Assembly: GCA_051208045.1 (NCBI GenBank)
Contig: JBPJFY010000002.1
Coordinates: 477,104 to 541,103, forward strand
Direction: 5' to 3'
DNA from: LZORAL124-50-18 sp051208045
Lineage (GTDB): Bacteria > Pseudomonadota > Gammaproteobacteria > Pseudomonadales > Oleiphilaceae
Length of the DNA stretch: 64,000 bases
The position numbers were made by a program, and so were the translations under genes. The number at the start of each line of letters is the position of its first letter. The first letter of the stretch is position 1. Shown here piece after piece: positions 8,842 to 17,518 of this stretch. Under the pieces are notes generated by a model. That model was not told the DNA's origin. It ran no database searches and saw nothing but the letters and a program-made list of their open reading frames with translations.

Positions 8842-9798
8842 TTACGCCAACGATTGGCCAATTGTACCTAGATAAGCCAGATATGCCAGTAACATTACAC
8901 CGCCTTCGCCCCGGCTCACTTTGCCTTTTTTCCGCATCACGTAGGCAAAGAGTGCAATAAGGCAGGTGAGTCCCAGCATAAATCCGTAATCGCGTCCGAA
9001 GGAGCCGCCTTCGATTTCGCCTGGATTGAGCAGGCCGGGCATGGGCAAAACGGTGAGCAGGTTGAACAGGTTAGAGCCAATGATGTTGCCCAGCGCGATA
9101 TCATGATGCCCTTTCAGTGCGCTGGCCACAGAAGCAGCCAGTTCAGGCAGGCTGGTGCCCACGGCCACAATGGTGAGGCCAATGATCAGGTCGCTCACAC
9201 CGGCCCAAGTCGCCAGCCCGGTTGCACCCCACACCAACAGTTTTGAACTGGCAATCAGGAGTCCAAGTCCGAAGACAAACCAGAGTATCGCTTCCTTATT
9301 GGATTCATTCGGGATCTCGTCAAGCTCCGCGTCCAATTCGGGTACGTCGGGGCCTTTGCGGGTTAACACGATGAGCGAAACTACCATCATGAAGAGTAGA
9401 AAGAGTGCGTCCAACAGGCTGAGTGCATTGTCATACAGTGTGATGTAGGCCAGAGCGGTGACAGTCAATAGCAGCGGCATTTCGCGCTTCAAGACGATCG
9501 ACTTGATCGGGAGTGGTGCAATGAGTGCCGTAATGCCCAGTACCAGGCCGATATTGGCGATGTTCGATCCGATGGCATTGCCCACGGCCAGTCCACGGGC
9601 ACCCTCCAGCGCAGCGGTTGCGGATACCAGCATTTCAGGCGCTGAGGTACCGAAAGCTACGATGGTCAGGCCGATAACCATGGTGGAAATTCCGGCGTTT
9701 CTGGCAAGAGAGACTGACGCATTGACAAATTTGTCTGCACTCCAGACAAGAAGTATAAGGCCGACGATGATGGCTGCAAAAAAGGCGGCTAATTCCAT
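8842..9798 (-). CDS. Sodium/calcium exchanger family protein (YrbG-like)
   Basis: 318-aa integral membrane protein of the CaCA superfamily, predicted to exchange Ca2+ for Na+ or H+ across the inner membrane. The two inverted alpha repeats are clear: GTSAPEML with GNAIGSNIANIGLVLG in the first half and GTSLPELAAS with GNIIGSNLFNLLTVL in the second. An acidic loop (DVPELDAELDEIPNESNKE) separates them. E. coli yrbG occupies the same place upstream of kdsD. Its start faces the divergent mlaC gene. Substrate in vivo is not proven even for E. coli YrbG. Confidence 0.9.
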   Translation of the reverse strand: MELAAFFAAIIVGLILLVWSADKFVNASVSLARNAGISTMVIGLTIVAFGTSAPEMLVSATAALEGARGLAVGNAIGSNIANIGLVLGITALIAPLPIKSIVLKREMPLLLTVTALAYITLYDNALSLLDALFLLFMMVVSLIVLTRKGPDVPELDAELDEIPNESNKEAILWFVFGLGLLIASSKLLVWGATGLATWAGVSDLIIGLTIVAVGTSLPELAASVASALKGHHDIALGNIIGSNLFNLLTVLPMPGLLNPGEIEGGSFGRDYGFMLGLTCLIALFAYVMRKKGKVSRGEGGVMLLAYLAYLGTIGQSLA

Positions 9799-9952
9799 GA
9801 AATATTTTTAAAGATTGGGTTAACTGACGATCATTGGTTCCCTTATCGGGACAGCCAATGATATAGTTTTGTGCAGGATAAGCAATACTTGCTCCAGCGG
9901 GTGCAAGCCCTTTGGTCCGCTGAGTGCGGGTGACATGTTTAAGGAGACTGTC

Positions 9953-10636
9953 TTGAGAGTGAATGTGGTGAGTAATCCTGGTACGGTGCGTTCAGTGCTG
10001 AGACAGGGGGTGGTGTATGTGCAGGCATTGGTGCTGCTTTTGTTCAGTCACGCGACACTGGCCTTTGTGGATGCCCCGGAAGTTCAAAAAATTGTTGAGC
10101 TGAATACGGCTCAGCTTGTCAGTGAGCTGGAGAAACACAAAAGTCTTTATTACTCGGAACCGGACGCGTTCTACAAAAAAATGGAGGCCGCGTTGGAAGA
10201 TGTGGTGGATTTTCGCCGCATAGCCGGGCGCGTCATGGGGCGGTATGCTCGCCATGCGGATAAAAATCAACGTGACCAGTTCGTGGAAACCTTCAAGAAG
10301 AGTCTGTTTTCTACGTATGCCAAGGCACTCGTGGAGAGTGGCGATTTCACCGTTCAAGTCATTGCGTCGAAAATGATTTCCGAACAAAACGATCGTGCCT
10401 CTGTTGAATTGGTTGTGACGTCAAGCTCAGGCAACAGCTACCCGGTGATTTACTCCATGTATATGAATGCAAAGCTGGAAAAATGGCTTCTTGAAAACAT
10501 GATTGTGAACGGTGTGAACGTGGGATTGGCGTTCCGTGATCGTTTCGAAGAAGAAGTGCAAAAATACAAGGGTGATCTGAGTCAGGTGATTCAAAACTGG
10601 CATGCCGAGCTGGCTTCATCCACGCCTGCCAACTAG
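9953..10636 (+). CDS. mlaC: MlaC-family phospholipid-binding protein
   Basis: 227-aa periplasmic protein of the MlaC/Ttg2D (Tol_Tol_Ttg2) family. MlaC shuttles phospholipids between the outer-membrane MlaA-porin complex and the inner-membrane MlaFEDB transporter. I chose the TTG at 9953 because AAGGAG lies 6 bases upstream; ATGs at 9869 and 9935 have no comparable site. The signal peptide (LVLLLFSHATLA) is followed by mature FVDAPEVQ. Conserved pieces include VVDFRRIAGRVMGRYA and ENMIVNGVNVGLAFRDRFEEEV. In relatives it follows mlaF, mlaE and mlaD; here the space between it and the divergent yrbG-like gene is only about 150 bp, so those genes are missing from the locus. Confidence 0.88.
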   Translation: MRVNVVSNPGTVRSVLRQGVVYVQALVLLLFSHATLAFVDAPEVQKIVELNTAQLVSELEKHKSLYYSEPDAFYKKMEAALEDVVDFRRIAGRVMGRYARHADKNQRDQFVETFKKSLFSTYAKALVESGDFTVQVIASKMISEQNDRASVELVVTSSSGNSYPVIYSMYMNAKLEKWLLENMIVNGVNVGLAFRDRFEEEVQKYKGDLSQVIQNWHAELASSTPAN

Positions 10637-10682
10637 ATCGCGCTATTTTTTTGTTGCCAGGCCGGTAATTAGGTATCATGTG

Positions 10683-10707
10683 CGCCCACCCACAGGTGGG
10701 CGTTTTT
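10683..10707 (+). terminator. Intrinsic terminator after mlaC
   Basis: Perfect 8-bp stem (CGCCCACC / GGTGGGCG) with a CACA loop followed by TTTTTA. It lies 46 bp past the mlaC stop and only about 20 bp before the ibaG start, so ibaG-murA either has a promoter inside this region or depends on read-through. Confidence 0.85.
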
Positions 10708-10728
10708 ATTGATTATGGGATAAGTGAA

Positions 10729-10968
10729 ATGAATGCAGATATTGTCCGGCAAAAAGTCTCGTCGCAGCTTGATGGGTGTGAAATATTCGTGGAGGGCGAG
10801 GGAGCAAACTACTTAGTGACCGCCGTTGGGGAAGTCTTTGCCGGACTGTCGCCCGTGAAAAAGCAGCAAGTGGTGTATGCTTGCTTGACGGACGAGCTGG
10901 CAGAAGGAACGATTCATGCGCTCACCATCAAGACCTTCACTCCGGATCAATGGGCTGCGCGCAGCTGA
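10729..10968 (+). CDS. ibaG: BolA family protein IbaG
   Basis: 79-aa BolA-like protein. IbaG partners with monothiol glutaredoxins in Fe-S handling and acid response in E. coli. The BolA core GxDxxVxVEGEG-type strand is seen as CEIFVEGEGANYLVTAVGE, with the helix SPVKKQQVVYACL and the end segment IHALTIKTFTPDQW. I use the ATG at 10729; an upstream in-frame ATG at 10678 would place the terminator hairpin inside the gene. murA follows 36 bp downstream, the conserved ibaG-murA pair. Confidence 0.92.
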   Translation: MNADIVRQKVSSQLDGCEIFVEGEGANYLVTAVGEVFAGLSPVKKQQVVYACLTDELAEGTIHALTIKTFTPDQWAARS

Positions 10969-11004
10969 TCATTCACCGTCGCAAGACAGATACGAGGAAA
11001 AACC

Positions 11005-12273
11005 GTGGATAAGCTGCTGATCACGGGGGGTAAGCCTCTGGATGGTGAGGTACGTATTTCGGGCGCTAAAAATGCCGCTTTGCCTATACTCGCTGCTACG
11101 CTTTTGGCGGACGAGCCTGTAACTATCGGAAATCTGCCCCACCTGCAGGATATCACCACCATGATCGCCCTGTTGGGTCGCATGGGGGTTGAGCTGATGG
11201 TGGATGAAAAAATGTGCATTGAGGTGCGTACCAGTGCTATTCGTGAGTATTCTGCGCCTTACGAGCTGGTGAAAACCATGCGGGCGTCGATTTTGGTGCT
11301 GGGGCCATTGCTGGCTCATTTCGGCCAGGCTGAAGTCTCGTTACCAGGCGGTTGTGCCATTGGGTCACGCCCGGTGGATTTACACTTACGCGGGCTCGAA
11401 GCCATGGGGGCGGAAATCCATGTGGAACAGGGCTATATTCGTGCGCGCAAAGCGGGTCGGTTGAAAGGCGCTCACATTTTTATGGATACGGTAACCGTTA
11501 CGGGGACCGAAAACCTCCTGATGGCAGCGACGCTGGCTGAAGGACAAACCATCCTGGAAAATGCGGCCCGGGAACCGGAAGTCGTCGATCTGGCGGAATT
11601 CTTAATTGCCATGGGGGCAGATATCACCGGACATGGAACGGCGACCATTACCGTCAACGGTGTTCCCAGTCTGAAAGGCTGTACGTATAACGTGCAACCG
11701 GACAGAATCGAAACCGGGACCTTTCTGGTGGCCGCAGCCTCAACGCGCGGCCGCGTCCGGGTCAAGGGCACCAATGAAAATCTGCTCGAGGCGGTGTTGT
11801 TAAAACTGGAAAAGGCAGGCGCGCACATATCGACGGGCGCTGACTGGATCGAGTTGGACATGAAAGGCAATCGCCCCCGGGCGGTGAATATTCGTACAGC
11901 GCCACACCCCGCCTTTCCGACAGATATGCAGGCGCAATTTGTTGCAATGAATGCCGTCGCCGAGGGAACGGGCACGGTGATTGAGACCATTTTTGAAAAC
12001 CGCTTCATGCATGTGCAGGAACTGAATAGACTGGGTGCATCCATAAAACTGGAGGGCAATACCGCGATTATTACCGGCGTAGAGCAACTGTATGGGGCTC
12101 CTGTGATGGCGACTGATCTGCGCGCTTCGGCCAGTCTTGTAATTGCCGGATTACTGGCACAAGGCGAAACACTGGTGGACCGGATTTATCACATTGATCG
12201 GGGATATGAGTGCATTGAAGAGAAGCTGCAGGGATTGGGTGGAACCATTCGACGGGTGACAAGTTACCCCTGA
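11005..12273 (+). CDS. murA: UDP-N-acetylglucosamine 1-carboxyvinyltransferase
   Basis: 422-aa cytoplasmic enzyme that transfers enolpyruvyl from PEP to UDP-GlcNAc, the first committed step of peptidoglycan synthesis. The start is a GTG with GAGGA upstream. The catalytic cysteine is Cys117 in LPGGCAIGSRPVDLH (fosfomycin-sensitive form, not the Asp variant). The N-terminal SGAKNAALPI and the FPTDMQAQFVAMNAVAEG segment are typical. It is followed directly by hisGDC, as in Pseudomonas. Confidence 0.98.
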   Translation: MDKLLITGGKPLDGEVRISGAKNAALPILAATLLADEPVTIGNLPHLQDITTMIALLGRMGVELMVDEKMCIEVRTSAIREYSAPYELVKTMRASILVLGPLLAHFGQAEVSLPGGCAIGSRPVDLHLRGLEAMGAEIHVEQGYIRARKAGRLKGAHIFMDTVTVTGTENLLMAATLAEGQTILENAAREPEVVDLAEFLIAMGADITGHGTATITVNGVPSLKGCTYNVQPDRIETGTFLVAAASTRGRVRVKGTNENLLEAVLLKLEKAGAHISTGADWIELDMKGNRPRAVNIRTAPHPAFPTDMQAQFVAMNAVAEGTGTVIETIFENRFMHVQELNRLGASIKLEGNTAIITGVEQLYGAPVMATDLRASASLVIAGLLAQGETLVDRIYHIDRGYECIEEKLQGLGGTIRRVTSYP

Positions 12274-12298
12274 AACCGGAAATTGTTTGAGTAGCAAG

Positions 12299-12931
12299 AT
12301 GAATAGAGAACTGACCATTGCGTTATCGAAAGGTCGAATCCTGAAAGAAACGCTGCCGTTATTGGCGAAAGCAGGGATTGAACCGCTGGAGGACATCAGT
12401 GCGAGTCGCAAGTTGATTTTTGACACGACCGCGGCACACGTTAAATTGATCGTGATTCGTGCCACCGATGTTCCGGTGTATGTGCAGTATGGTGGCGCAG
12501 ACCTGGGTGTTACAGGCAAAGATGTACTGATGGAGCATGGTGCAGAAGGGGTCAGCGAGTTGCTGGACCTCGGGATCGCAAAATGTAAGTTGATGACTGC
12601 CGGTCTGCGTGGACAGTCGGCTCCGTCAGGGCGTATCAAGGTGGCAACGAAATTTGTTAGCCTGGCGAAAAACTACTATGCAACGCAGGGGATTCAGGCG
12701 GATATCATCAAGCTGTATGGCGCGATGGAGTTGGCACCCATACTGCAGCTGGCGGATGAAATTGTGGATATCGTGGACACAGGAAATACGCTGCGGGCAA
12801 ACGGGTTGGAGCCGAGAGAGCTGATCCATACCATCAGTTCCAGAATGATCGTCAATGCGGGCGCAATGAAGACGAAATACGAACTCATTACGCCCATTCT
12901 GGATCAAATCTCTCAGGCGGTTAAGCCTTGA
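12299..12931 (+). CDS. hisG: ATP phosphoribosyltransferase, short form (HisGS)
   Basis: About 210-aa catalytic subunit that joins ATP and PRPP in the first step of histidine synthesis. The start ELTIALSKGRIL and the PRPP loop IVDIVDTGNTLRANGL are clear. The C-terminal regulatory ACT-like domain of long HisG is absent, so it should work with HisZ, which is not in this window. A TTG at 12287 is a possible alternative start; the ATG at 12299 matches relatives better. Confidence 0.96.
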   Translation: MNRELTIALSKGRILKETLPLLAKAGIEPLEDISASRKLIFDTTAAHVKLIVIRATDVPVYVQYGGADLGVTGKDVLMEHGAEGVSELLDLGIAKCKLMTAGLRGQSAPSGRIKVATKFVSLAKNYYATQGIQADIIKLYGAMELAPILQLADEIVDIVDTGNTLRANGLEPRELIHTISSRMIVNAGAMKTKYELITPILDQISQAVKP

Positions 12932-12974
12932 GTTTTCCTGATCGACACAGTGTAATTCGAGTGGTGTACTGTTC

Positions 12975-14297
12975 ATGACTATAAAAGTTCGGCAATTGAA
13001 TACCTCGCAGCCCGGTTTCAAGGAGCAGCTGGCGCAGCTGCTGGCCTGGGACGAAGTCTCCGATGACAGCGTCAATCAAACGGTCAAGCAGATTATTGCG
13101 GACGTACGGGCAAAAGGTGATGAAGCCTTATTGGCTTATACCAACCGATTTGACGGATTGGATGCGCAATCCGGTGACTCCTTGAAACTGGATAAAGCGA
13201 CGTTGACCGCCGCGCTGGCTGCGATTCCTGAAAGCCAGCGTAATGCGCTGCAGCACGCTGCTGATCGGGTGCGCGCCTACCATGAGCGACAGTTGCAGAC
13301 CAGCTGGCAGTACACGGAAGCAGATGGCACGGTGCTGGGCCAGAAAGTCACGCCCATGGACAAAGTCGGCCTGTATGTCCCAGGGGGCAAGGCAGCATAT
13401 CCCTCGTCCGTATTGATGAATGCAATTCCTGCGAAGGTGGCCGGTGTTCGCGAGATCGTCATGGTGGTACCGACGCCGAATGGCGTAGTCAACGACATGG
13501 TGCTGGCAGCCGCCGCCATTTGCGGCGTCGACAGCGTTTTTACCGTGGGTGGCGCGCAAGCTGTCGCGGCGTTGGCGTATGGAACCGAGACCATCCCGGC
13601 GGTCGACAAGATTGTCGGACCGGGTAATATTTATGTGGCGACTGCCAAGCGAGAGGTATTTGGCAAGGTCGGTATCGATATGATTGCTGGCCCCTCGGAG
13701 ATACTGGTTGTGTGTGATGGCCAGACAGACCCGGACTGGATCGCCATGGACCTGTTTTCTCAGGCGGAGCACGATGAACAGGCTCAATCGATTCTGGTTT
13801 GTCCGGATCAGACGTTTATTGATGCCGTGCAGACGAGTGTGAACAAACTCCTGCCGGAAATGAGCCGGTCAGCCATTATCCAGGAGTCATTGGCAACCCG
13901 TGCTGCATTTATCAAGGTCCGTGATCTCGAAGAGGCAGCGGACATTACAAATAGCATTGCGCCAGAGCACCTGGAATTGTCGGTTGAGAACGCGGAAGCG
14001 TATGCAGAAAAGATTCGCCATGCGGGTGCCATCTTTATGGGTAGATATACGGCAGAAGCGCTGGGCGACTACTGCGCCGGACCCAATCACGTTCTGCCTA
14101 CTTCCGGAACGGCGCGATTTTCTTCGCCGCTGGGTGTCTATGACTTTCAGAAACGCTCGTCACTCATCGGCTTTTCCCGCAGGGGCGCAAGCGAACTTGG
14201 AAAAACGGCATCCGTACTTGCGCGGGGAGAGGGCTTGGAGGCGCATGCACGCTCCGCGGAATATCGAATTCTTGACGCCGACACCGATAAGGGCTGA
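12975..14297 (+). CDS. hisD: Histidinol dehydrogenase
   Basis: 440-aa Zn-dependent enzyme catalysing the last two oxidations from L-histidinol to L-histidine. Typical stretches include VPGGKAAYPSSVLMNAIPAKVAGV, KIVGPGNIYVATAKR, AGPSEILVVCD and the metal/catalytic QAEHDEQAQSILV and APEHLEL motifs, which carry the expected histidines. Full length. It lies 43 bp after hisG and 15 bp before hisC in one histidine operon. Confidence 0.98.
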   Translation: MTIKVRQLNTSQPGFKEQLAQLLAWDEVSDDSVNQTVKQIIADVRAKGDEALLAYTNRFDGLDAQSGDSLKLDKATLTAALAAIPESQRNALQHAADRVRAYHERQLQTSWQYTEADGTVLGQKVTPMDKVGLYVPGGKAAYPSSVLMNAIPAKVAGVREIVMVVPTPNGVVNDMVLAAAAICGVDSVFTVGGAQAVAALAYGTETIPAVDKIVGPGNIYVATAKREVFGKVGIDMIAGPSEILVVCDGQTDPDWIAMDLFSQAEHDEQAQSILVCPDQTFIDAVQTSVNKLLPEMSRSAIIQESLATRAAFIKVRDLEEAADITNSIAPEHLELSVENAEAYAEKIRHAGAIFMGRYTAEALGDYCAGPNHVLPTSGTARFSSPLGVYDFQKRSSLIGFSRRGASELGKTASVLARGEGLEAHARSAEYRILDADTDKG

Positions 14298-14312
14298 ACT
14301 GGGGATAATGTG

Positions 14313-15437
14313 ATGAGCAGCGAAGCCAAAGACAAGGTCGCAGGAAAAGATCGTTCAGAAAGGTGGATTCGACAGGAGATAGCGGAACTGAGTTCCTATC
14401 ATGTTCAGCCTTCCGACGGATTCGTAAAATTGGACGCCATGGAAAATCCCTACGCCTGGCCCGGAGAACTGACAGAAGCCTGGCTGGAACGGTTAAAGCC
14501 TGCGATGTTGAATCGTTACCCGGATCCCAAAGCCCAGAAACTGGCGGTTAAAGTTCGTGACTACTTTGGCATGCCGGCGTCACTGGATCTCATCTTTGGA
14601 AATGGCTCGGATGAACTGATTCAGATCATGGCTATGGCCGTCGCTGGCCCCGGACGCACGCTGCTCGCCCCGGAGCCGGGATTTGTGATGTATGGCATGA
14701 TTGCTCGCTTCGTTGGAATGAATTATGCGGGTGTGCCACTGACAGAGCAGTTTGAGCTGGATGTGTCAGAGATGCTGGCGCAGATCGAAGCGCATGATCC
14801 AGCGTTGATTTTTCTGGCACAGCCGAACAATCCGACCGGCAATGTCTTTGATTTGTCTGCCACACGCGCCATTATTGAGGCAGCGAATGGATTGGTCGTG
14901 ATTGACGAGGCTTACCTGCCATTTACGGATGCGAATCATCTTGATTTGGCGGCAGAGTACGACAATGTGGTCGTGATGCGCACGTTCTCCAAAATGGGAT
15001 TGGCCGGGCTGCGACTGGGTATGCTGATCGGGCCACCAACCTGGTTGACTGAATTTGATAAGGTCAGGTTGCCCTATAATATTAATACGCTGACGCAAGT
15101 GAGCGCGGAGTTTGCGCTCGAAAATGTGCACGTGCTTGAAGCGCAGGCACTCACTCTGCGAGAGAGTCGACAGCGTTTATTTGACGCATTGAATGCGCTG
15201 GAAGGGGTGACGGCATTTCCCTCCGAGGCCAATTTCATTTTACTCAGACTCGCCGATGGTTTTGGTGCCAGAGACGTGTTTGAGCATATGAAACAGCAAG
15301 GCGTTTTGGTGAAGTGTGTGGATGGTGGACACCCGCTCCTGAAAAACTGTTTGCGGTTTACGGTGGGCGCAGCGGCAGAGAACGACCAGATGTTGCTCGC
15401 ACTGGAGTCTGCCCTGCAAGCACGTTCGAAGCCCTGA
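14313..15437 (+). CDS. hisC: Histidinol-phosphate aminotransferase
   Basis: 374-aa PLP-dependent fold-type I transaminase that makes histidinol phosphate from imidazole acetol phosphate and glutamate. The PLP lysine is in TFSKMGLAGLRLG; substrate-site segments LDAMENPY, GNGSDELIQ and AQPNNPTGN are present. The start is ATG 14313 (a GTG precedes it directly) with GGGGA upstream. Last gene of the murA-hisGDC run. Confidence 0.96.
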   Translation: MSSEAKDKVAGKDRSERWIRQEIAELSSYHVQPSDGFVKLDAMENPYAWPGELTEAWLERLKPAMLNRYPDPKAQKLAVKVRDYFGMPASLDLIFGNGSDELIQIMAMAVAGPGRTLLAPEPGFVMYGMIARFVGMNYAGVPLTEQFELDVSEMLAQIEAHDPALIFLAQPNNPTGNVFDLSATRAIIEAANGLVVIDEAYLPFTDANHLDLAAEYDNVVVMRTFSKMGLAGLRLGMLIGPPTWLTEFDKVRLPYNINTLTQVSAEFALENVHVLEAQALTLRESRQRLFDALNALEGVTAFPSEANFILLRLADGFGARDVFEHMKQQGVLVKCVDGGHPLLKNCLRFTVGAAAENDQMLLALESALQARSKP

Positions 15438-15451
15438 GAAAGGATCCCTGT

Positions 15452-16231
15452 ATGGCTGTCTCTCTGGAAACTCTGGTGAATACCTGTAATGCCTGGTTAA
15501 AGCCGGAAACGATCAGCGATTATTGCCCCAATGGCCTGCAGGTGCAGGGTAACGCGCAGGTAAGCAAAGTGGTTGGCGGTGTTACAGCAAGCCGGGCGAT
15601 GATTGAACGCGCGATTGATGCCGGTGCTGATGCCTTGCTCGTTCATCATGGTTTTTTCTGGAAAGGGGAAGCGCCTGAGATTGTTCGCTACAAATATGAG
15701 CGCATTGCCCGTCTGATCAAGCATGATATCAGTCTCATTGCCTACCACCTGCCGCTGGATGTACAGCCCGAGTTTGGTAACAATGCGGAGTTGGCCCGTT
15801 TGCTTGGGCTGAGTGTCAGCGGCGCTTTGGCAGAGCAAAATGGCTACGCGCTGGGTTCCCTGGGGAGTGGTGGCGATGGATTGGGATTGAGCGATTTGGT
15901 TGACCGCATTCAGGAGCGCTTGCAACGTCCCCCTCAGGTGATTGAAGGGAAGATTGGGGGGCTCGTCAACAATGATCCGGTACCGTCTGTGGCCTGGTGC
16001 ACCGGGGCCGCGCAGGGCTATTTTGAGCAGGCCATCGCCCAAGGTGCGGCGGTATATATCACCGGGGAAATTTCTGAACCAACTGTGCATCTGGCGCGGG
16101 AATCGGGCGTGCACTTCATCGCGGCCGGCCATCACGCGACAGAACGTTACGGCGTTCAAGCGCTGGGCCGGAAGCTGGCTGACACCTTGGGTGTGGCGTT
16201 TGAGTTCATTGATGTGGACAACCCTGTCTGA
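15452..16231 (+). CDS. Nif3-like dinuclear metal-centre hexameric protein
   Basis: 259-aa protein of the Nif3/YbgI family, which forms toroidal hexamers with two metal ions per subunit. The biological role is not settled; E. coli YbgI has been linked to GTP cyclohydrolase I type 2 annotations without firm proof. Metal-site motifs are visible as LLVHHGFFWKGE (near residue 65), IAYHLPLD and the C-terminal FIAAGHHATERYGV. The start with GAGAAAGGA upstream lies 14 bp after hisC, so it is probably part of the same transcript. Confidence 0.9.
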   Translation: MAVSLETLVNTCNAWLKPETISDYCPNGLQVQGNAQVSKVVGGVTASRAMIERAIDAGADALLVHHGFFWKGEAPEIVRYKYERIARLIKHDISLIAYHLPLDVQPEFGNNAELARLLGLSVSGALAEQNGYALGSLGSGGDGLGLSDLVDRIQERLQRPPQVIEGKIGGLVNNDPVPSVAWCTGAAQGYFEQAIAQGAAVYITGEISEPTVHLARESGVHFIAAGHHATERYGVQALGRKLADTLGVAFEFIDVDNPV

Positions 16232-16353
16232 CTCGCTTCATTTCCGCAGAATGTACCACTCGACCTTTATCTACTCGCAATTTGTTCAATAAAAAGGCAA
16301 AATAGCGCGCGAAATTTTCTCGCCATGTCAGGTTATATAGGTATTTGTGAATT

Positions 16354-17454
16354 ATGACCCCGCTAAAGCGTTATCAAAGGGATCTGGAAAAAGACGACTT
16401 TCATTACGACCGCGCACAGGAACAGGCGGTCATGAAGCTCGATGATTTGTATCACCGATTGATTCTGGCCAGTGCAGTGAAACCGTTGAGCCGGCTGGGT
16501 GCCTTAAAAAACCGGTTCCAGAAAAAGCAGCTGTCGCCGGAGCGCGGATTGTACTTCTGGGGTGGCGTTGGGCGTGGCAAAACTTATTTGATGGACAATT
16601 TCTACGATAGTCTCCCGTTTGACCGAAAAATGCGGGTGCACTTTCATCGGTTTATGCAGCGGGTACACGCGGAACTGACTAACCTGAAAGGGATAAAAAA
16701 TCCGTTGGAGGCTGTTGCAGACAAATTTGCGCAGGAAGCCCGGGTCATCTGCTTTGATGAGTTTTTTGTCAAAGACATTGGTGATGCCATGATATTGGCC
16801 GGCCTGCTGAAAGAATTGTTTGAGCGGCAGGTGACCCTGGTGTGTACGTCGAACATCGTTCCGGATGGGTTGTATCAGGACGGTTTGCAGCGGGCAAGAT
16901 TCCTGCCGGCGATTGCTCTGCTCAATGAGCATACTGAAGTGGTTAATGTGGATGGGGGCGTCGATTATCGACTGCGTACGCTGGAGCAGGCGGAATTATA
17001 TCATCATCCATTGGACGCCGCGGCGGACGAAAGTCTGGGTAAGAGTTTTGATGCGCTTGCTGTTGAACTGGGGGCGTCAGAGCGTGATTTGGAGATAAAC
17101 AAACGGATCATTCGCTGCATTAAGCACGCGGATGATGTGGTTTGGTTCGACTTTAAGGCACTGTGTGACGGCCCGCGGAGCCAGAATGATTATATAGAAT
17201 TGGCGAAAGAGTTCCATGCGGTCTTACTCTCCAATGTGCCAATCATGGGGGGAGAAAAGGATGATCAGGCTCGTCGATTCATCAATTTGGTGGATGAGTT
17301 TTACGATCGCAACGTGAAACTGATTATTTCAGCGGAAGCCCCGATTCATGAGCTGTACAGTGGTGGAAAACTGAATTTCGAATTCGAGCGCACGGAAAGC
17401 CGCTTGCTGGAAATGCAGTCTAAATCCTATCTGGAAGCGGCCCACAAGCCCTGA
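16354..17454 (+). CDS. zapE: Cell division protein ZapE (AFG1-like ATPase)
   Basis: 366-aa P-loop ATPase. In E. coli ZapE joins the division site late and destabilises FtsZ filaments in the presence of ATP. Walker A GGVGRGKTYLMD (residues about 69-80), Walker B VICFDEFFVKDIGDAM and the conserved CTSNIVPDGLYQDGLQRARFLPAI block are intact. Length fits the bacterial family. It is separated from the Nif3-like gene by 122 bp and closed by an intrinsic terminator. Confidence 0.95.
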   Translation: MTPLKRYQRDLEKDDFHYDRAQEQAVMKLDDLYHRLILASAVKPLSRLGALKNRFQKKQLSPERGLYFWGGVGRGKTYLMDNFYDSLPFDRKMRVHFHRFMQRVHAELTNLKGIKNPLEAVADKFAQEARVICFDEFFVKDIGDAMILAGLLKELFERQVTLVCTSNIVPDGLYQDGLQRARFLPAIALLNEHTEVVNVDGGVDYRLRTLEQAELYHHPLDAAADESLGKSFDALAVELGASERDLEINKRIIRCIKHADDVVWFDFKALCDGPRSQNDYIELAKEFHAVLLSNVPIMGGEKDDQARRFINLVDEFYDRNVKLIISAEAPIHELYSGGKLNFEFERTESRLLEMQSKSYLEAAHKP

Positions 17455-17486
17455 TTTACAAAGCTCTTCTGTACTTGTCAGTACTA

Positions 17487-17516
17487 CAGCCCGCCATTGG
17501 CGGGCTGTGTGTTTTT
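17487..17516 (+). terminator. Intrinsic terminator after zapE
   Basis: Nine-bp stem (CAGCCCGCC / GGCGGGCTG) with an ATT loop and a downstream GTGTGTTTTT tract. It lies between convergent zapE and thiolase genes; the T-tract favours the plus direction. Confidence 0.8.
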
Positions 17517-17518
17517 CA

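Noticed and set aside
15497..16159. Minus-strand frame of 220 codons within the Nif3-like gene
   Set aside because: Antisense shadow of a conserved gene; composition is unlike a real protein and there is no RBS.
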